This document shows positions 12,687-23,391 of a stretch of DNA of 64,000 nt, piece after piece. The stretch's first letter is position 1; every line of letters starts with the position of its first letter. Made by a program: the position numbers and the translations under genes. This stretch comes from Pachyseris speciosa (Eukaryota > Cnidaria > Anthozoa > Scleractinia > Pachyseridae). The DNA lies in NCBI GenBank assembly GCA_016490735.1, contig JAEMWC010000613.1, positions 62,001 through 126,000 of the forward strand, in the 5' to 3' direction. Under the pieces are notes generated by a model that was given only the letters and a program-made list of their open reading frames with translations, was not told the DNA's origin and did not search any database.

Positions 12687-13300
12687 TTAAAAAAGCATAC
12701 AAGACTTAATTACTGGCATTTTGTCAATTACACGGATACCCCTGTTACAACGACTGTACATGTTATCTAGCCTTTGGGATTGTTCACGCAGTGTCATCGG
12801 TATGAAATCGGACTCACAAAAACAGCTGCATGGACATTGTGGTATTGCATAACAATAAACAGTGAAAATGTACAAAAAACACAAGAGGCAGATAAAATGC
12901 GTGAAATGAAAGTGAACAGCATGCAGTTGTAATTCTACGGCGACCTTTTCATAGTATGGTGAACATTGACAAAGGAGAAACGCGGATCAAAACAACAGCA
13001 GCACGTGGAGGTATGGCTTCACAGTATACATCGAAAATACAATTAAACAACACAGAGAACAAAGCAAACGCTTCAAGGGCGATTCCAACGTATTTATTGA
13101 CCATTCTACGGCGACCTTTTACAGTATATTTATTAAACAAACGCTCACCAATCCATTTGACCGATTCGGTCTTCGTTTACATCGTATTCTTTGCAGTCAG
13201 GCGAGTCATCGGAGGTTCCAACATACGATTCCGCTGCCATTGGTTCATACTAGTACGGCTCTACGTTGAAAACCACATGTTCGACTTCCTCGGCCTTTTT
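12687..13300 (-). other. Possible upstream exons of the P2X7-like gene
   Basis: Three short open - strand stretches precede the zinc domain: 12687-12884 (hydrophobic start, then a Cys-rich 'CPCSCFCESDF'), 12949-13140 (hydrophobic) and about 13170-13240 (acidic, with 'MAAESYVGTSDDSPD'). The acidic N-terminal type would fit this gene class, but I cannot fix splice sites. Confidence 0.3.
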
Positions 13301-13628
13301 CGAAGAGAGAACGAAAGGTGAAAACGAAGAACTTTACGACAGAGAATACTTACAGCATTTATCGAGCTCATCCACTCGCCAATAGTGACGTCACAACAAC
13401 ACGTGCTTGTTTCCATTCCCTCCATGTCAAGCGCGCGGCCATTTAATTTCAGGAACGTCTTCGTTTGTACTTCGGATATTTCCGTACTCCCAGTTGTTTT
13501 ACTCCCTTAAAAGCTCAGATAGGACAATTTCTACGTGATTTTGTATTCCAGTAGTCCTTTTTAGTGTTCGTTCACTTGAAAATGACACGAAGAAAGGGTT
13601 TCGAAATTTTGGTTCATTTGACCTTTAA

Positions 13629-14030
13629 CTGCTCTATGTATTCGATCAGAAAACGTAATCAAACTTCCATATTTTATGTTTTTGTGCTTTGTTTCGGTAT
13701 TTTTTTTTTAACGCGTTCTCATCGAACCATACAACGAACATAGCTGCTGCTCTGGATTGGTACTTAAGAGAATTTTAAGAAGTTGTTAGGAAGCATTTCA
13801 GAGAGTTTAATATTAAAGAGAAGTATATCAACCAGTTTGAAATTGAGGAACATTTTAAGCAGTTGGAAGATTAACGGGTTTCTAAGAAGTTTAAAGTCGA
13901 GGAGAGGCATTTGAAACTCTAGAAAAAAAAATGGGGGCAGCATTTCGCCTTCTAATATTCTCTCACATGGTGAGATTGACACACAACTATGTATTAATTT
14001 TGTTTTCAATGCAAATTACATTCCTTCCAG
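13629..14030. other. Intron 2 of copy 1, right end
   Basis: AT-rich sequence with several near-repeats of a 'TTTAAGAAG'-like word at 13765-13900. No gene seen. It ends at the TTCCTTCCAG acceptor. Confidence 0.5.
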
Positions 14031-14573
14031 TGAATCCTCGCATTTCTTTTCATCCGGTCAATCACACCGCCACTGAGGGAAGTAACTTCACTTTTCCAAC
14101 CTGTTACGAGACAAGAGATACAGCAAAAGTCATCTCTTGGCGGAAGTCCTCGGGCCAGTTACCCCATAGCAGGATGCGGTATAACAACAATGCAATGCAA
14201 ATCGTACGGATCCGTAAAGCTGATTCTGGCTGGTACTACTGTTCAGCGGCTAACCTCGCAGGAAAAAATGACAGAAACTTTTTCTTATTTGTTGCTTCAT
14301 TTCCTCGGTTCACTGTTGAACCACCTGACAACGTTGTTGTCAGATTTGGGGAGACTTTGAGGTTAAACTGCAGCGCCACTGGCGAACCAGAGGCAGTAAT
14401 CAGCTGGAAAAAGCAAGTTGGTCAACTCCCGTTAGGGAGGGTTCGTGTGTCAAAAGAGGCGTTGGTCATTAAAAAGTTAAAAACAGAAGATGCTGGTACC
14501 TACATTTGTGTGGCTTCAAGTGCAGAATTGTTAAGCGTCGAGTTAAGAACCAACGTCATTGTGATTCCATCAG
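14031..14573 (+). CDS. Receptor copy 1, exon 3: Ig domains 2 and 3
   Basis: A 543-bp phase-1 exon from a TTCCTTCCAG acceptor to a GTATGT donor. Two I-set Ig domains follow each other without an intron. The first has 'FPTCYE', 'ISWRKSSGQLP' and 'DSGWYYCSA'; the second has 'LNCSATG', 'ISWKKQVGQLP' and 'DAGTYICVA'. The repeated W-[RK]K-x-x-GQLP word marks the two domains as products of one duplication. Exon length is identical in copies 3 and 4. Ig domains here would extend the collagen stalk and may bind ligand. Confidence 0.9.
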
Positions 14574-15912
14574 GTATGTTTAATTTTGCTTTAGTTATGA
14601 TCCCAAGTATTATAGCTATAGTAAAATCGCATTGAAATATGATGAATCAAAAGTAAACCGGATTTTTTTGCTTGAACACGGATGACAAGCCGCGTATTAT
14701 TAAAATTCCAGTTTTTGTCTGTGATGCAGTGGATGACACCATTTTGACAGAAAGAATCGACAAAAACTGTTAACAATATATGCTTCAATTTCAACGTTTT
14801 CAGAAGAAAAAATATTCCCCACCGGATTCGATTCCTTTGGTTTTGGCTAGCTGTTCGCTTAATTTCAAGCAGAGAAAATGGATGAGACTCAGCACGAAAA
14901 CAAACCAGAAAACAGGGTAACTCTCTTAATGGTACATGATCATGAGTTATGACCGGTCAGATTATCGAAGTAACGACCTTAGAAAAGATAAGTATATGGT
15001 TAAGAACTTCCTGAATCACCAGCCTTCAGTTAAGTTAGAAGCAGGTTCATTTGCCGTCACTATGGAAAGCACTAAGATAACAAGGTAGTTCCATAAACCC
15101 AGCTATATATGCAAAATAGCTTTGATGGTTGCTATCCCCCCTTTTAACCTCTTTAACCAGTTTGAGACTGTCTTCCTTTTCCCTTATCAACAATTAAACG
15201 ATATTAATAGCAACGAGGAAAACAATAACAATGACAGCAAAAATGACAGCAACGGTGACAGCGACAGTGACAATGACGGTGATAATGTCAGTGCAGTCGC
15301 CCATTACCCAGAGCGTGCAACTTCCGTATTGCGTTTACGAAACGGCGTTTTCACAAGTAGGCTTATTTTTAGATAAATCTTTCCTGCGAATTGGTCAGTG
15401 ACAGTGGCAATAACAATGACGGTGATAGTGACTATGACAGTGGCAGTAGCAATGATATACATATTTAGCCAAGCGTAATAGCGGAGCTCCTGGAATATTT
15501 TATTTCTACTGGCTTCAACGATTCTTCGAGAAGGTAGAGAAATTAGACAATTAACGTATCTCGCAGTAAGGTAGAAAAATTACTTAGCAATTTTGACGTA
15601 AATGTTCGTAGAAAAGACAAATTGGAGTACGAACCTGATAGTTAAGAGCAGTCAACAGGAATTGACTGCGGTTCAAAAACCACAAAACACCAAAACATTA
15701 CAAGAAAACAAAGCACGGTGCATATATTTCTTCGACGATTCTTGGAGAAAGTGGAGAAATTAAACAGATAACAAACATATCTCGTAGTAAGTAAGAAAAA
15801 TAAGAAATTCCCATATCCACCGAGGAAGTTTCTTGAATTAAAGATTCTCGGCGACGGCAAAACATCATCCAGTGATAACGAAGACAACGCTTGCGAAACC
15901 ACACGAGCCTTA
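14574..15912. other. Intron 3 of copy 1, left part
   Basis: Contains a degenerate GACAGT/GATAGT short tandem repeat at about 15210-15470 and, around 15520-15600 and 15730-15800, two similar stretches with a TATCTCG(C/T)AGTAAG word. No coding exon is recognised. Confidence 0.45.
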
Positions 15913-16505
15913 TCCCTCGCAGACACGTCGACTATAAAATTATTAAAACCAGTCAACATATTTCGCTGTTATTAGCATCCAAACGTTGATTATTACGGGT
16001 TCAAACGAAAACAAACTCGAGAATTAATCAAGTTAGAAGGAGAAATTTCGTTCTTTACAGTCCTTGGACAAAGATCTCTAAATTCAAATGAAGCGTGAGG
16101 CGCGATTACTAGTTTTTGAGAGCTTTTTGACAACTTTCTGTCACAGATTTTGAAACATGCACATGCCTTTGATCGGCTTCTTGTTTTTTTTCATCGAGCA
16201 TAAAGCTTTAAAAAACAATTTCCCTCGCAGAACCGTGCACTATAAAATTACCAAAGGCAACCAAAACATCCAAAACGCTGATTCTTACTGGTTCAAACAA
16301 ACAAACAAAAAAAGAAACACTTGAGGATTAATTAATCAAGTCAGACGGTGAAACTTCGTTGTTTACAGTCTTTGGACAAAGATCTTTAACTTTTTCAATG
16401 AGGTGTGAAGTGTGCAAGGTTTTAACATTTTCTTGACAAGTTTTCGTCAACTATCTTTCAGATTTTGAGACATGCATATGTAGTTGATCGGTTCCCCGTC
16501 CCACC
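15913..16505. repeat. Diverged tandem duplication, unit about 300 bp
   Basis: The segment 15913-16200 is repeated in altered form at 16222-16505. Shared words include CCCTCGCAGA, CTATAAAATTA, TTTACAGTC and GGACAAAGATCT in the same order. Each unit has a TATAAAA-type word, so the unit may derive from an older mobile element. Confidence 0.6.
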
Positions 16506-16860
16506 CCCTCGAGTTTAAATTTCTCCCTTCAATAAAATTTAAGCTTCTAAAAAAACAATGCCAATACTGCTAAAAGTCATACGTTTCTTCTTTGTTGTAA
16601 TCAGTTTGTTAGTATTTTGTTTTGTTTTGATTTCCTGCCAAAATGCGAAATACATAGCACAGGGTTATCTGGAGTGTGGCTTTTCAATTGGCACACATGG
16701 AGGGGCGGAGGGACGTAAATTTTTCGCACAGATGGGTTACCATATTTTCTTACCCATGGTGCTCAGGCGCACGCGCGGGGCTCCGCTAATAATTACAGTA
16801 ACAATAATATCTGTGTGAATATCGAATATTTGACGACTACCTTTATTTTTATTCAAATAG

Positions 16861-17162
16861 TCCGTTTCGCAAATGGTGGAGCTCACTATGGTCGTGTTGA
16901 AGTTTATGTCGGTGGAACCTGGGGAACAGTTTGTGATATCACCTGGGACATCAATGATGCCAACGTGGTTTGTCGTCAGCTGGGCTTCACTGGTGCAACT
17001 GCTGCTCTTCATAAAGCAAGATATGGTGAAGGGTCTGGTCCTGTTTTGACGAGTGAAGTTTACTGCGAAGGAGAAGAGGCTTCAATATTTCACTGCTCAA
17101 CTAGTGGTTGGGGAAGTTCTTATTGTAATCATAACAGAGATGCGAGCGTGGTTTGTTTCTAA
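16861..17162 (+). CDS. Receptor copy 1, exon 4: SRCR domain and stop
   Basis: The last exon follows a TTCAAATAG acceptor in the expected phase. It encodes one scavenger-receptor cysteine-rich domain: 'VRFANGGAHYGRVEVYVGG', 'WGTVCD', '[10 protein letters not shown]', 'YCEGEEASIFHC', 'YCNHNRDASVVCF', then TAA. Six cysteines in the group A pattern (as in MARCO and SR-A) are present. The usual 'W-[LM]-D-[DE]-V' before the third Cys is changed to 'LTSEV', which may affect the acidic metal-binding cluster known from MARCO-type domains. The domain is the likely ligand-binding head. A polyadenylation hexamer AATAAA lies at 17346-17351. Confidence 0.9.
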
Positions 17163-17345
17163 AATGGTGGTTGAAAAATCGATTATTCATGTGGTTACAG
17201 AACTCGATCTATGTCCTTATAAATAGATATATTGGAGAGTCCTAATTCCATAAAGTCATAGATAACTGATTATACATACTAATTCTTAAGTTGTTGACAA
17301 TTAAACGTCAGAGTAACTGTACAGCAATTTATGAAAAAAAAAAAT

Positions 17346-17351
17346 AATAAA
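17346..17351 (+). terminator. Candidate polyadenylation signal of copy 1
   Basis: AATAAA 184 bp after the stop codon, the first canonical hexamer downstream. Cleavage-site position is unknown. Confidence 0.4.
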
Positions 17352-18580
17352 TAACGCACTTTTAAAGTTTTGGTTTTTGGCGCCAATGGAATAAGTGATC
17401 GTTGCGTAACACTTTGTTTCACATTCAGTTAATATAACTGGCAAAGTTTGAAAAATGAAATGCTCCAGGATCTTTGTTTGAATACAAGCATCTTGGTTAT
17501 TACCGGATTCAAAAAGTTCCAAGCTTTGGCTTCCGCGGTCGTCTCGGCTTTCTTTCAAGTGTTAGTCACTGTTTAAAACTACCGTTGAAGCTCCCATGCG
17601 TCTATCCTTGGGTTGTCCACACCATAGACACTTTTTTTGGTCGGTAGTCAGGGATACTTAACTAGTCAAATCAACCAAAAGCTGCAGATAGGCATTATTA
17701 AGTACCGTATGTTGTTTGAAGTCTGTTTAAAGTGGTGTTTTCATAAGCTAGAAGAAGTTCATCTGTTCGGATTCCCTATAGCTGAAATTTTAATTGCCCG
17801 AAAATGCTGGCTGAAGTGAACTTTCCACGAACTTTCTGGGGAACTATTTTCTTTCCGAAAATGCTAGTTCACGTTTTTGACTGCCATAAACAGCAATTAC
17901 AACCTTTTATGATTTCCCAATTGCGAATCTTTTGGGCCACGTTTTAGTTACGAAAACCCGAGTGCACTCTTCAATCGACGCCGAAGGCGCAAGGCGAATT
18001 ACCCTCCACCGAACAGATATCTACCGAAACTTGTCGCTGGGTGCCCCTGGCTAATCGACGATGGGAACCCCGCCCTCTTTATAACGGGGCTCCTTCTTCT
18101 AAACGCAGGTGCACAGTAGCAAGCTGGGAAGTGATTGTTTCTTTCATTCCCGTTATGTGAAAAGTGCTTCACCTCAGTGGGTTTGTAGCATAGGATCACT
18201 AATCCTAGTGCCTGGTTAAAACTAGAGCGACATCAGAAGGTGCTGTAAAACAACATAATGTTTCCAAGACTAGTGCCTGTTGATAAATGTGCCTAAATGA
18301 TAGTTTAAGTAGCGGGAACATAATGGCTAGAATAGTTTTAAGAAAGGTATCTTAATTGTTACCGAGCTAGGTGCTAGACAGGGTAGAATCATTGTGATTG
18401 AAATATTTTTTAGTTTTACTATCTTTTTCCCAATTTTAAGATTTCTCCTGCTCTGATTATCTTCAGCGGCCCAGCTCTGATTGCCTTCCTCAGCTAAGTC
18501 TGTATGAATGGGTCATTCTCGACGAAGAAACAAGAGTGTGGTCGTTTCGTCTGTAAATAAGTTTAATTCGGAAAGAAAAT
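17352..18580. other. Intergenic DNA, nothing recognised
   Basis: No gene, RNA gene or clear mobile element seen on either strand. Short open frames lack domain features. Confidence 0.45.
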
Positions 18581-18584
18581 TGAG

Positions 18585-18812
18585 GCTTTTTACTTTGTGG
18601 TAATGAATATATGAATAATATATTTGAACTGCGGATTAAAGAATGAATATGTGAAGGACCATCGCAGTTATGAATACAACTTTTATAGGCTGTAGTGAAA
18701 ATAAAGCTTGAAAAACAAAATTCAGGCTTGTACGGGAGTCGAACCCACGACCTCTGCGATACCGGTGCAGTGCTCTACCAACTGAGCTAAGAAACCAACT
18801 GGGAGCTGGTCG
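18585..18812 (-). mobile_element. tRNA-derived SINE, copy A
   Basis: On the - strand a tRNA-like head (18800 to 18725) has an A-box region TAGCTCAGTTGGTAGAGCA and a B box GGTTCGACTCC. Six of seven acceptor pairs can form, but the anticodon arm has a mismatch and position 33 is C, so it is not a functional tRNA gene. The body that follows (TTTATTTTCACTAC, CATAACTGCGATG, TTCTTTAATCCGCAGTTCAAAT) recurs in copies B and C, which makes this a dispersed SINE. Confidence 0.7.
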
Positions 18813-18844
18813 TTTTGTTGGTTGTCAATAAGCCCGTGAGTAAT

Positions 18845-18990
18845 GAATATGTGAGAATGAATTTATGAAAATCATATATATGAGCTGCGGATTAAAGAAT
18901 GAATATGTGAAGGATCATCGCAGTTATGAACACTACTTAAGCAGGAGTGAAAGTAAAGCCTTATTAATTCAGTTGGCAGAACACTGCACC
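18845..18990 (-). mobile_element. tRNA-derived SINE, copy B (partial)
   Basis: A second copy of the same body (AGCTGCGGATTAAAGAATGAA, CATCGCAGTTATGAACAC), next to a fragment of a tRNA-like head read on the + strand (TTCAGTTGGCAGAACACTGCACC). The head orientation disagrees with the body, so the copy is rearranged. Confidence 0.55.
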
Positions 18991-19865
18991 GGTAAGGTGT
19001 TTTAGTTATTTTCGCTTTAAGATAAAATTAGGCGGCACCTTTCTAACAGGCTTAAGTATTGCTATGGCAACCCATTAAATATGAAAAAATCATAAATAGT
19101 TCACCAATGATTGGACATTTGTTTGATACAAATATAAAAGTAACAAGGTAGAAAGAATGGTAATGATTATCCATGCATCAAAGCACAAGATCTGGAAAGT
19201 GGAAAGTTTGTGATTAAATAAAAATTATTAAAAAAAAAAAAAGAAAGAAAAAACAAACAAAAACCAAAAACGAAAAAGTTAGGCCTGCATCAAAAGCTGC
19301 TAACAATTTTGCTCGGGTCCTAAGTGAACACAGTTGCAGGGTGCGTACACGTTTGGTACGGTTTGAAAAAAAAAATGAAAGCTTATTAGAAGAGAAAGTC
19401 AATTTAAGAGCGATATTGAAAACAGAAGAAGTGATTCTGGAAAGATATTGGACTTACATTTGCTTCCTTGTATTTTGAAAAAGTCTACGATCCAATTAAA
19501 AAGTAAAACAATATGCTGGCCCGCATTCAACACAGCTTAGTCTTGTCGCTCAGCGCAATACGGACGCAACACGTTCCATATTTTATGTCTGCAGGAATCG
19601 GTGTAATCCGCGCAAAGGTACCTTCAAGACTTTCAGATTTTCTCTAATTTTGGACAACGAAGGAGGTATTATTTCCTTTTGAAGTATACAATGCGATAAA
19701 ATTCTGTAATTAATAGTAATAATACTAGAAAATCACACCGTGACCAGTTAGTTTGAAGAGCGTTACCTATTCCTGGTTTCCTTTCAGAAACACAACGCCC
19801 AAAACAAAAAACAAAACAAAAACAAACAAACAAACAAAACAAACAAAAAAAAACCGGTGTGAGCC
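18991..19865. other. Intergenic DNA with A-rich simple repeats
   Basis: Includes an A-rich run at 19229-19280 and (AAAC)n-like sequence at 19805-19855. No gene recognised. Confidence 0.45.
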
Positions 19866-19869
19866 ACCA

Positions 19870-20091
19870 ACAATCATTATGGTGATTTACAAGTTGTGAT
19901 CACTGTTTTGCCGTATAAAGTTACCATAGCAACAGTACAGCCTCTAAGAAACACACTTAACTTTGGCTCTAACTCAAAAACGAGTCGGATGATCCCCGTT
20001 TTTTATTATTTAATTGCAATCAGCATATGAAGATTCATCTTTCTGCAAAGTTTAAAAAAAATTATGTACATAGGGTTCAGAGCCACCTTAA
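19870..20091. mobile_element. TTAA MITE fragment, GGTGGCTCTGAACCC end
   Basis: The right edge GGGTTCAGAGCCACCTTAA (20073-20091) is an inverted-repeat end ending in TTAA. The body is similar to 48040-48260 (shared TAGCAACAGTACAGCCTCT, AACTCAAAAACGAGTCG, GCAATCAGCATATGAAGAT). No matching left end was found, so this copy is truncated. The end sequence is related to that of TTAA element 1. Confidence 0.65.
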
Positions 20092-20103
20092 TCTTTCGAT
20101 AAT

Positions 20104-20182
20104 TTAAAGTGGCTCTGTGGTAGTATCGATCCATAAAAGAGTTGGTGTTTAGAAATAATGAAATCATTTTGAGCCACCTTAA
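20104..20182. mobile_element. Very short TTAA MITE (71 bp between TTAAs)
   Basis: Left TTAAAGTGGCTC and right GAGCCACCTTAA are inverted partners with one mismatch, bounded by TTAA on both sides. It lies 12 bp after the previous element's right end. Confidence 0.6.
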
Positions 20183-21130
20183 TCTTATCTTATCTCCTTT
20201 CGGAATCAGCCACAGAACTAGAATCCATCGATTTGCAAGACTTTCCTTTCGGAAACAGGGGTGGATTCAGAAAATCCAATAAGAGGGGGCCGAAGAAATA
20301 AATAAAACCGCTTGATGCACAATACCACTTAAAAGTCGGTTGGTTACAGCAGCTTTTTTTAAAAACCACAGAGGTGGGGGAGCGGCCCACTCGGCCCTAC
20401 CCCTAAATACCCCGCTGGGAAACAAGACCACAAAGCAACCTTGGCGTGATTTCGAAAGAGAAGTTGACTCGAGCAAAGCAAAGCAAACTCTTAAAAATTA
20501 CCTTTTCAACAAAAAGAGACAAGTGGAAGCCATAAACGCATAAACAATTTGAGGAAGTACGGATTTTAGAAAACTTGAAAAGAAGGATCCAGCGTGAAGT
20601 CCACGAATCTCTACATTGCGACCTGGAAGTTATTACTGGCCATTCTACTAGTGCGGTATAGTGAGTGTTTTTTCTCTAACAAAGAGAAGTTTGACGAGCG
20701 CCTCGGGAGTTCTCAACTCGTGCGGTACATTTTCACTTCGCCTTCGTGCCACTACAAATTTCGTTTCTTTATTTCACCATAAACAGTCCAAGAAGAAAAC
20801 ATTGACATTCAGAGTTCCTCTGAACTAGGTTAGCGTTTGAAAAAATTGCGGAAATTGTCCGGTTACGTTTTGTCTCCGGGTATACCAGTTTACGAGGACA
20901 TCGCGGATCGTGCTCGATTTGCTTGTGAAGCCAACTAACATCAATGAGAAGAAATGTGGCCGTCAAAAAGGGACAAGCCATGGCAAGAGCTGTGGCATAA
21001 GACTGAGGGCTATAGTTGCACCGAAGAAGATGATACTGGTCCAAAGCGAAAGTAAACCTGTTCAACGCCAGCTTAAGGCCGTCCAAAGAAAACTCACGAG
21101 GGAAAAGGCGCTTCATCGAGGGCAAGCTTA
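20183..21130. other. Intergenic DNA, nothing firmly recognised
   Basis: Short open frames on both strands (for example 20910-21131 +, Lys/Arg-rich) show no known domain. The pentamer tail that follows would suit the 3' end of a retroelement, but no diagnostic protein motif is visible. Confidence 0.35.
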
Positions 21131-21168
21131 ATGTAAAATAAAATAAAATAAAATAAAATAAAATAAAC
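21131..21168. repeat. (AAAAT)n microsatellite
   Basis: About seven tandem copies of a 5-bp A-rich unit. Confidence 0.9.
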
Positions 21169-22280
21169 AAAATATTTTACTCAGTCTAGTACTTTTCAAA
21201 TTTGTTTTATTTCACTGGTTAGCGATACCCCTCTAAAAATAATTAATTAATTTTCCACAGAGAGGAAGATCTGTCATCCAAATCCAGCGAGCGAGAGAAT
21301 GAGAGTGCCAACATAGTGAGGGCTAAAACAGTAAACGATGTTGACACTTTCGTTCGTTTTGGCATTCGTCGATAGTTCTTTTTTCTCCCATCGCACGATG
21401 AGATTTAGAGACTAATCTATCGCAAGCTTATTGTAAGTCACGTTTTGCATCCGTCTGGTCCGATAACTACTTGTAATTTGTCTTCCTCACACCTCCCCTA
21501 ACATTTAATACAGCTGAGTGCATTTGCTTTGTGCCAGATGTCATTTCTTGTAACTTTAAGCACTGTGAATAGGCCTTATCACGGCTTAAGAAACCATCTT
21601 GGGGTCTTAATTTTCGCCATCTCGCCACCTTTCACGCTTTTTTGAAAACACGGGTTTGCATACAAACATGTACACTGTAACTTCTTTGCCTACCCGCCAA
21701 GATGGCAAACACGTAAATTCATACTTAGTTTTACAGTAAACATGCGAAAATTTTTAACTGAAACTGTTTCTGCGCCCAAATTAAAATTAAGCTCAGCTTA
21801 TTTTAAACTTAAATATGAAAAACGGAAGTTTACATTAAAACACTTATAATTAAAAAAGGTTTAAACGGCACACTAACAGTTCGAAAGCTGGATTCACAGA
21901 TTACTCTAACCCGAAGTTAATTAAGAACTTCAGTGTTTAGTATCAACGATAAAAAGATGCATTTAAGTTATCGATCAAAATTCATCAACATTACCTATCA
22001 ACACTGTTCATTAATAGATGAGTTAACCCAAACTGGTATTGCTAAGAAATTTGCAAACTTTCAGCTTGGATCAGATGTTACATTTTCAAAACTGATCACC
22101 CAGAATGTGAACGAAAATACACAATTCGATCACACTGACATCATGCACCCTATTTTTTTCCTGCCTTTTTTAATCAAGTGTTGTGTACCACTGTGATTTT
22201 TTTACCTTATACTAACCTAACTATATAGCTGCAGGCATGACCTGTTCACTGCAGTCGCACAAGTGTATATTATTGTCCAC
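21169..22280. other. Intergenic DNA, nothing recognised
   Basis: AT-rich sequence without recognisable genes. One 87-codon open frame (21933-22196 +) has no domain features. Confidence 0.4.
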
Positions 22281-22283
22281 CTC

Positions 22284-22528
22284 AAAAAACGATGAGGAGA
22301 CTGGTACTAGTGAAGGATTGTGGGATCGTTTGGGTGGACGGAAGATGACAAACACGTCATTTTTCCGTGTTTTCAAAACCAGTAGCGTTACTCTGTGAAG
22401 CAGATTTAACAGGAGCAAAGCTACGGGCCTTGCAAATACCAAAAAATGGCATGTTTTTCATCTTCCGTCTACCCAAACGATCCCACAGTCCTTCACTAGT
22501 GCCAGTCTCTTCCTCGTTTTTGGAGTGG
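22284..22528. repeat. Foldback with ~75-bp arms
   Basis: The arms 22284-22362 and 22438-22528 are inverted copies of each other with about 10% mismatch. Shared words read in opposite sense include ACTAGTGAAGGA, TGGGATCGTTTGGGT and GACGGAAGATGA. Both arms can be read as the peptide 'PKRSHSPSLVPVSSSF' or a close variant, so the arm may be an inverted duplication of old coding sequence or a foldback element. Confidence 0.7.
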
Positions 22529-22691
22529 GCAGATTGCCCACATAGTGTCCATCCTTGCCTGTTTAGAAAGACCTTTTTTATTCAGAATGTCCAATGTCAC
22601 TAATCGTTACTCCTTGTAAAATATCGATCTTAATAATTCATAAGAGCTATGACCAATCTATGGGTAGTATTTGAGTAGCATGTATATCTCC

Positions 22692-23391
22692 AATACAAAT
22701 CATTAACTTTCATAAAAGATCAGGCGGAGTCCCGCTCAGCTAATTAGTATGCATTACCTCTCTAAACCCCAATACAAATAATTAACTTTCATAAAAGATC
22801 GGGCGGAGTCCCGCTCAGCTAATTAGTATGCATTACCTCTATTAACCCCAATACAAATCATTAACTTTCATAAAAGATCGGGCGGAGTCCCGCTCAGCTA
22901 ATTAGTATGCATTACCTCTCTAAACCCCAATACAAATAATTAACTTTCATAAAAGATCGGGCGGAGTCCCGCTCAGCTAATTAGTATGCATTACCTCTCT
23001 AAACCCCAATACAAATAATTAACTTTCATAAAAGATCGGGCGGAGTCCCGCTCAGCTAATTAGTATGCATTACCTCTCTAAACCCCAATACAAATCATTA
23101 ACTTTCATAAAAGATCGGGCGGAGTCCCGCTCAGCTAATTAGTATGCATTACCTCTCTAAACCCCAATACAAATCATTAACTTTCATAAAAGATCGGGCG
23201 GAGTCCCGCTTAGCTAATTAGTATGCATTACCTCTCTAAACCCAATACAAATAATTAACTTTCATAAAAGATCGGGCGGAGTCCCGCTCAGCTAATTAGA
23301 ATGCATTACCTCTCTAAACCCCAATACAAATCATTAACTTTCATAAAAGATCGGGCGGAGTCCCGCTCAGCTAATTAGTATGCATTAACTT
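22692..23391. repeat. 79-bp satellite, nine tandem units
   Basis: Units start with AATACAAAT at 22692, 22771, 22850, 22929, 23008, 23087, 23166, 23244 and 23323. The period is 79 bp except for one 78-bp unit with a lost C. Units are nearly identical. Each has a short hairpin (CGGGCGGAGTCCCG) and the palindrome CTAATTAG, which contains the TAATTA core bound by many homeodomain proteins. High identity points to recent expansion or gene conversion. Confidence 0.95.

Larger units (their letters stand above)
9840..13628. mobile_element. TTAA element 2 with THAP and P2X7-C-terminal-like remnants
   Basis: The left end TTAAAGGTCAAATGAACC and the right end (inward, from 13628) TTAAAGGTCAAATGAACC are identical over 18 bp and continue with one mismatch to about 25 bp. 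TTAA borders both ends. Inside are a frameshifted THAP zinc finger on the + strand near the left end and a cysteine-rich domain on the - strand near the right end. THAP fingers are the usual DNA-binding module of P-element and Kolobok-type transposases. No catalytic transposase core is recognisable, so the 3.8-kb copy is decayed or non-autonomous. It lies in intron 2 of receptor copy 1. Confidence 0.75.

Noticed and set aside
18725..18800. Possible tRNA gene on the - strand.
   Set aside because: A and B boxes are present, but the acceptor and anticodon stems have mismatches, position 33 is C, and the flanking body recurs elsewhere. It is a tRNA-derived SINE head.
22692..23391. Regular repeat array considered as a CRISPR.
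   Set aside because: Repeats are contiguous 79-bp units without unique spacers, in a eukaryotic genome. It is a satellite.
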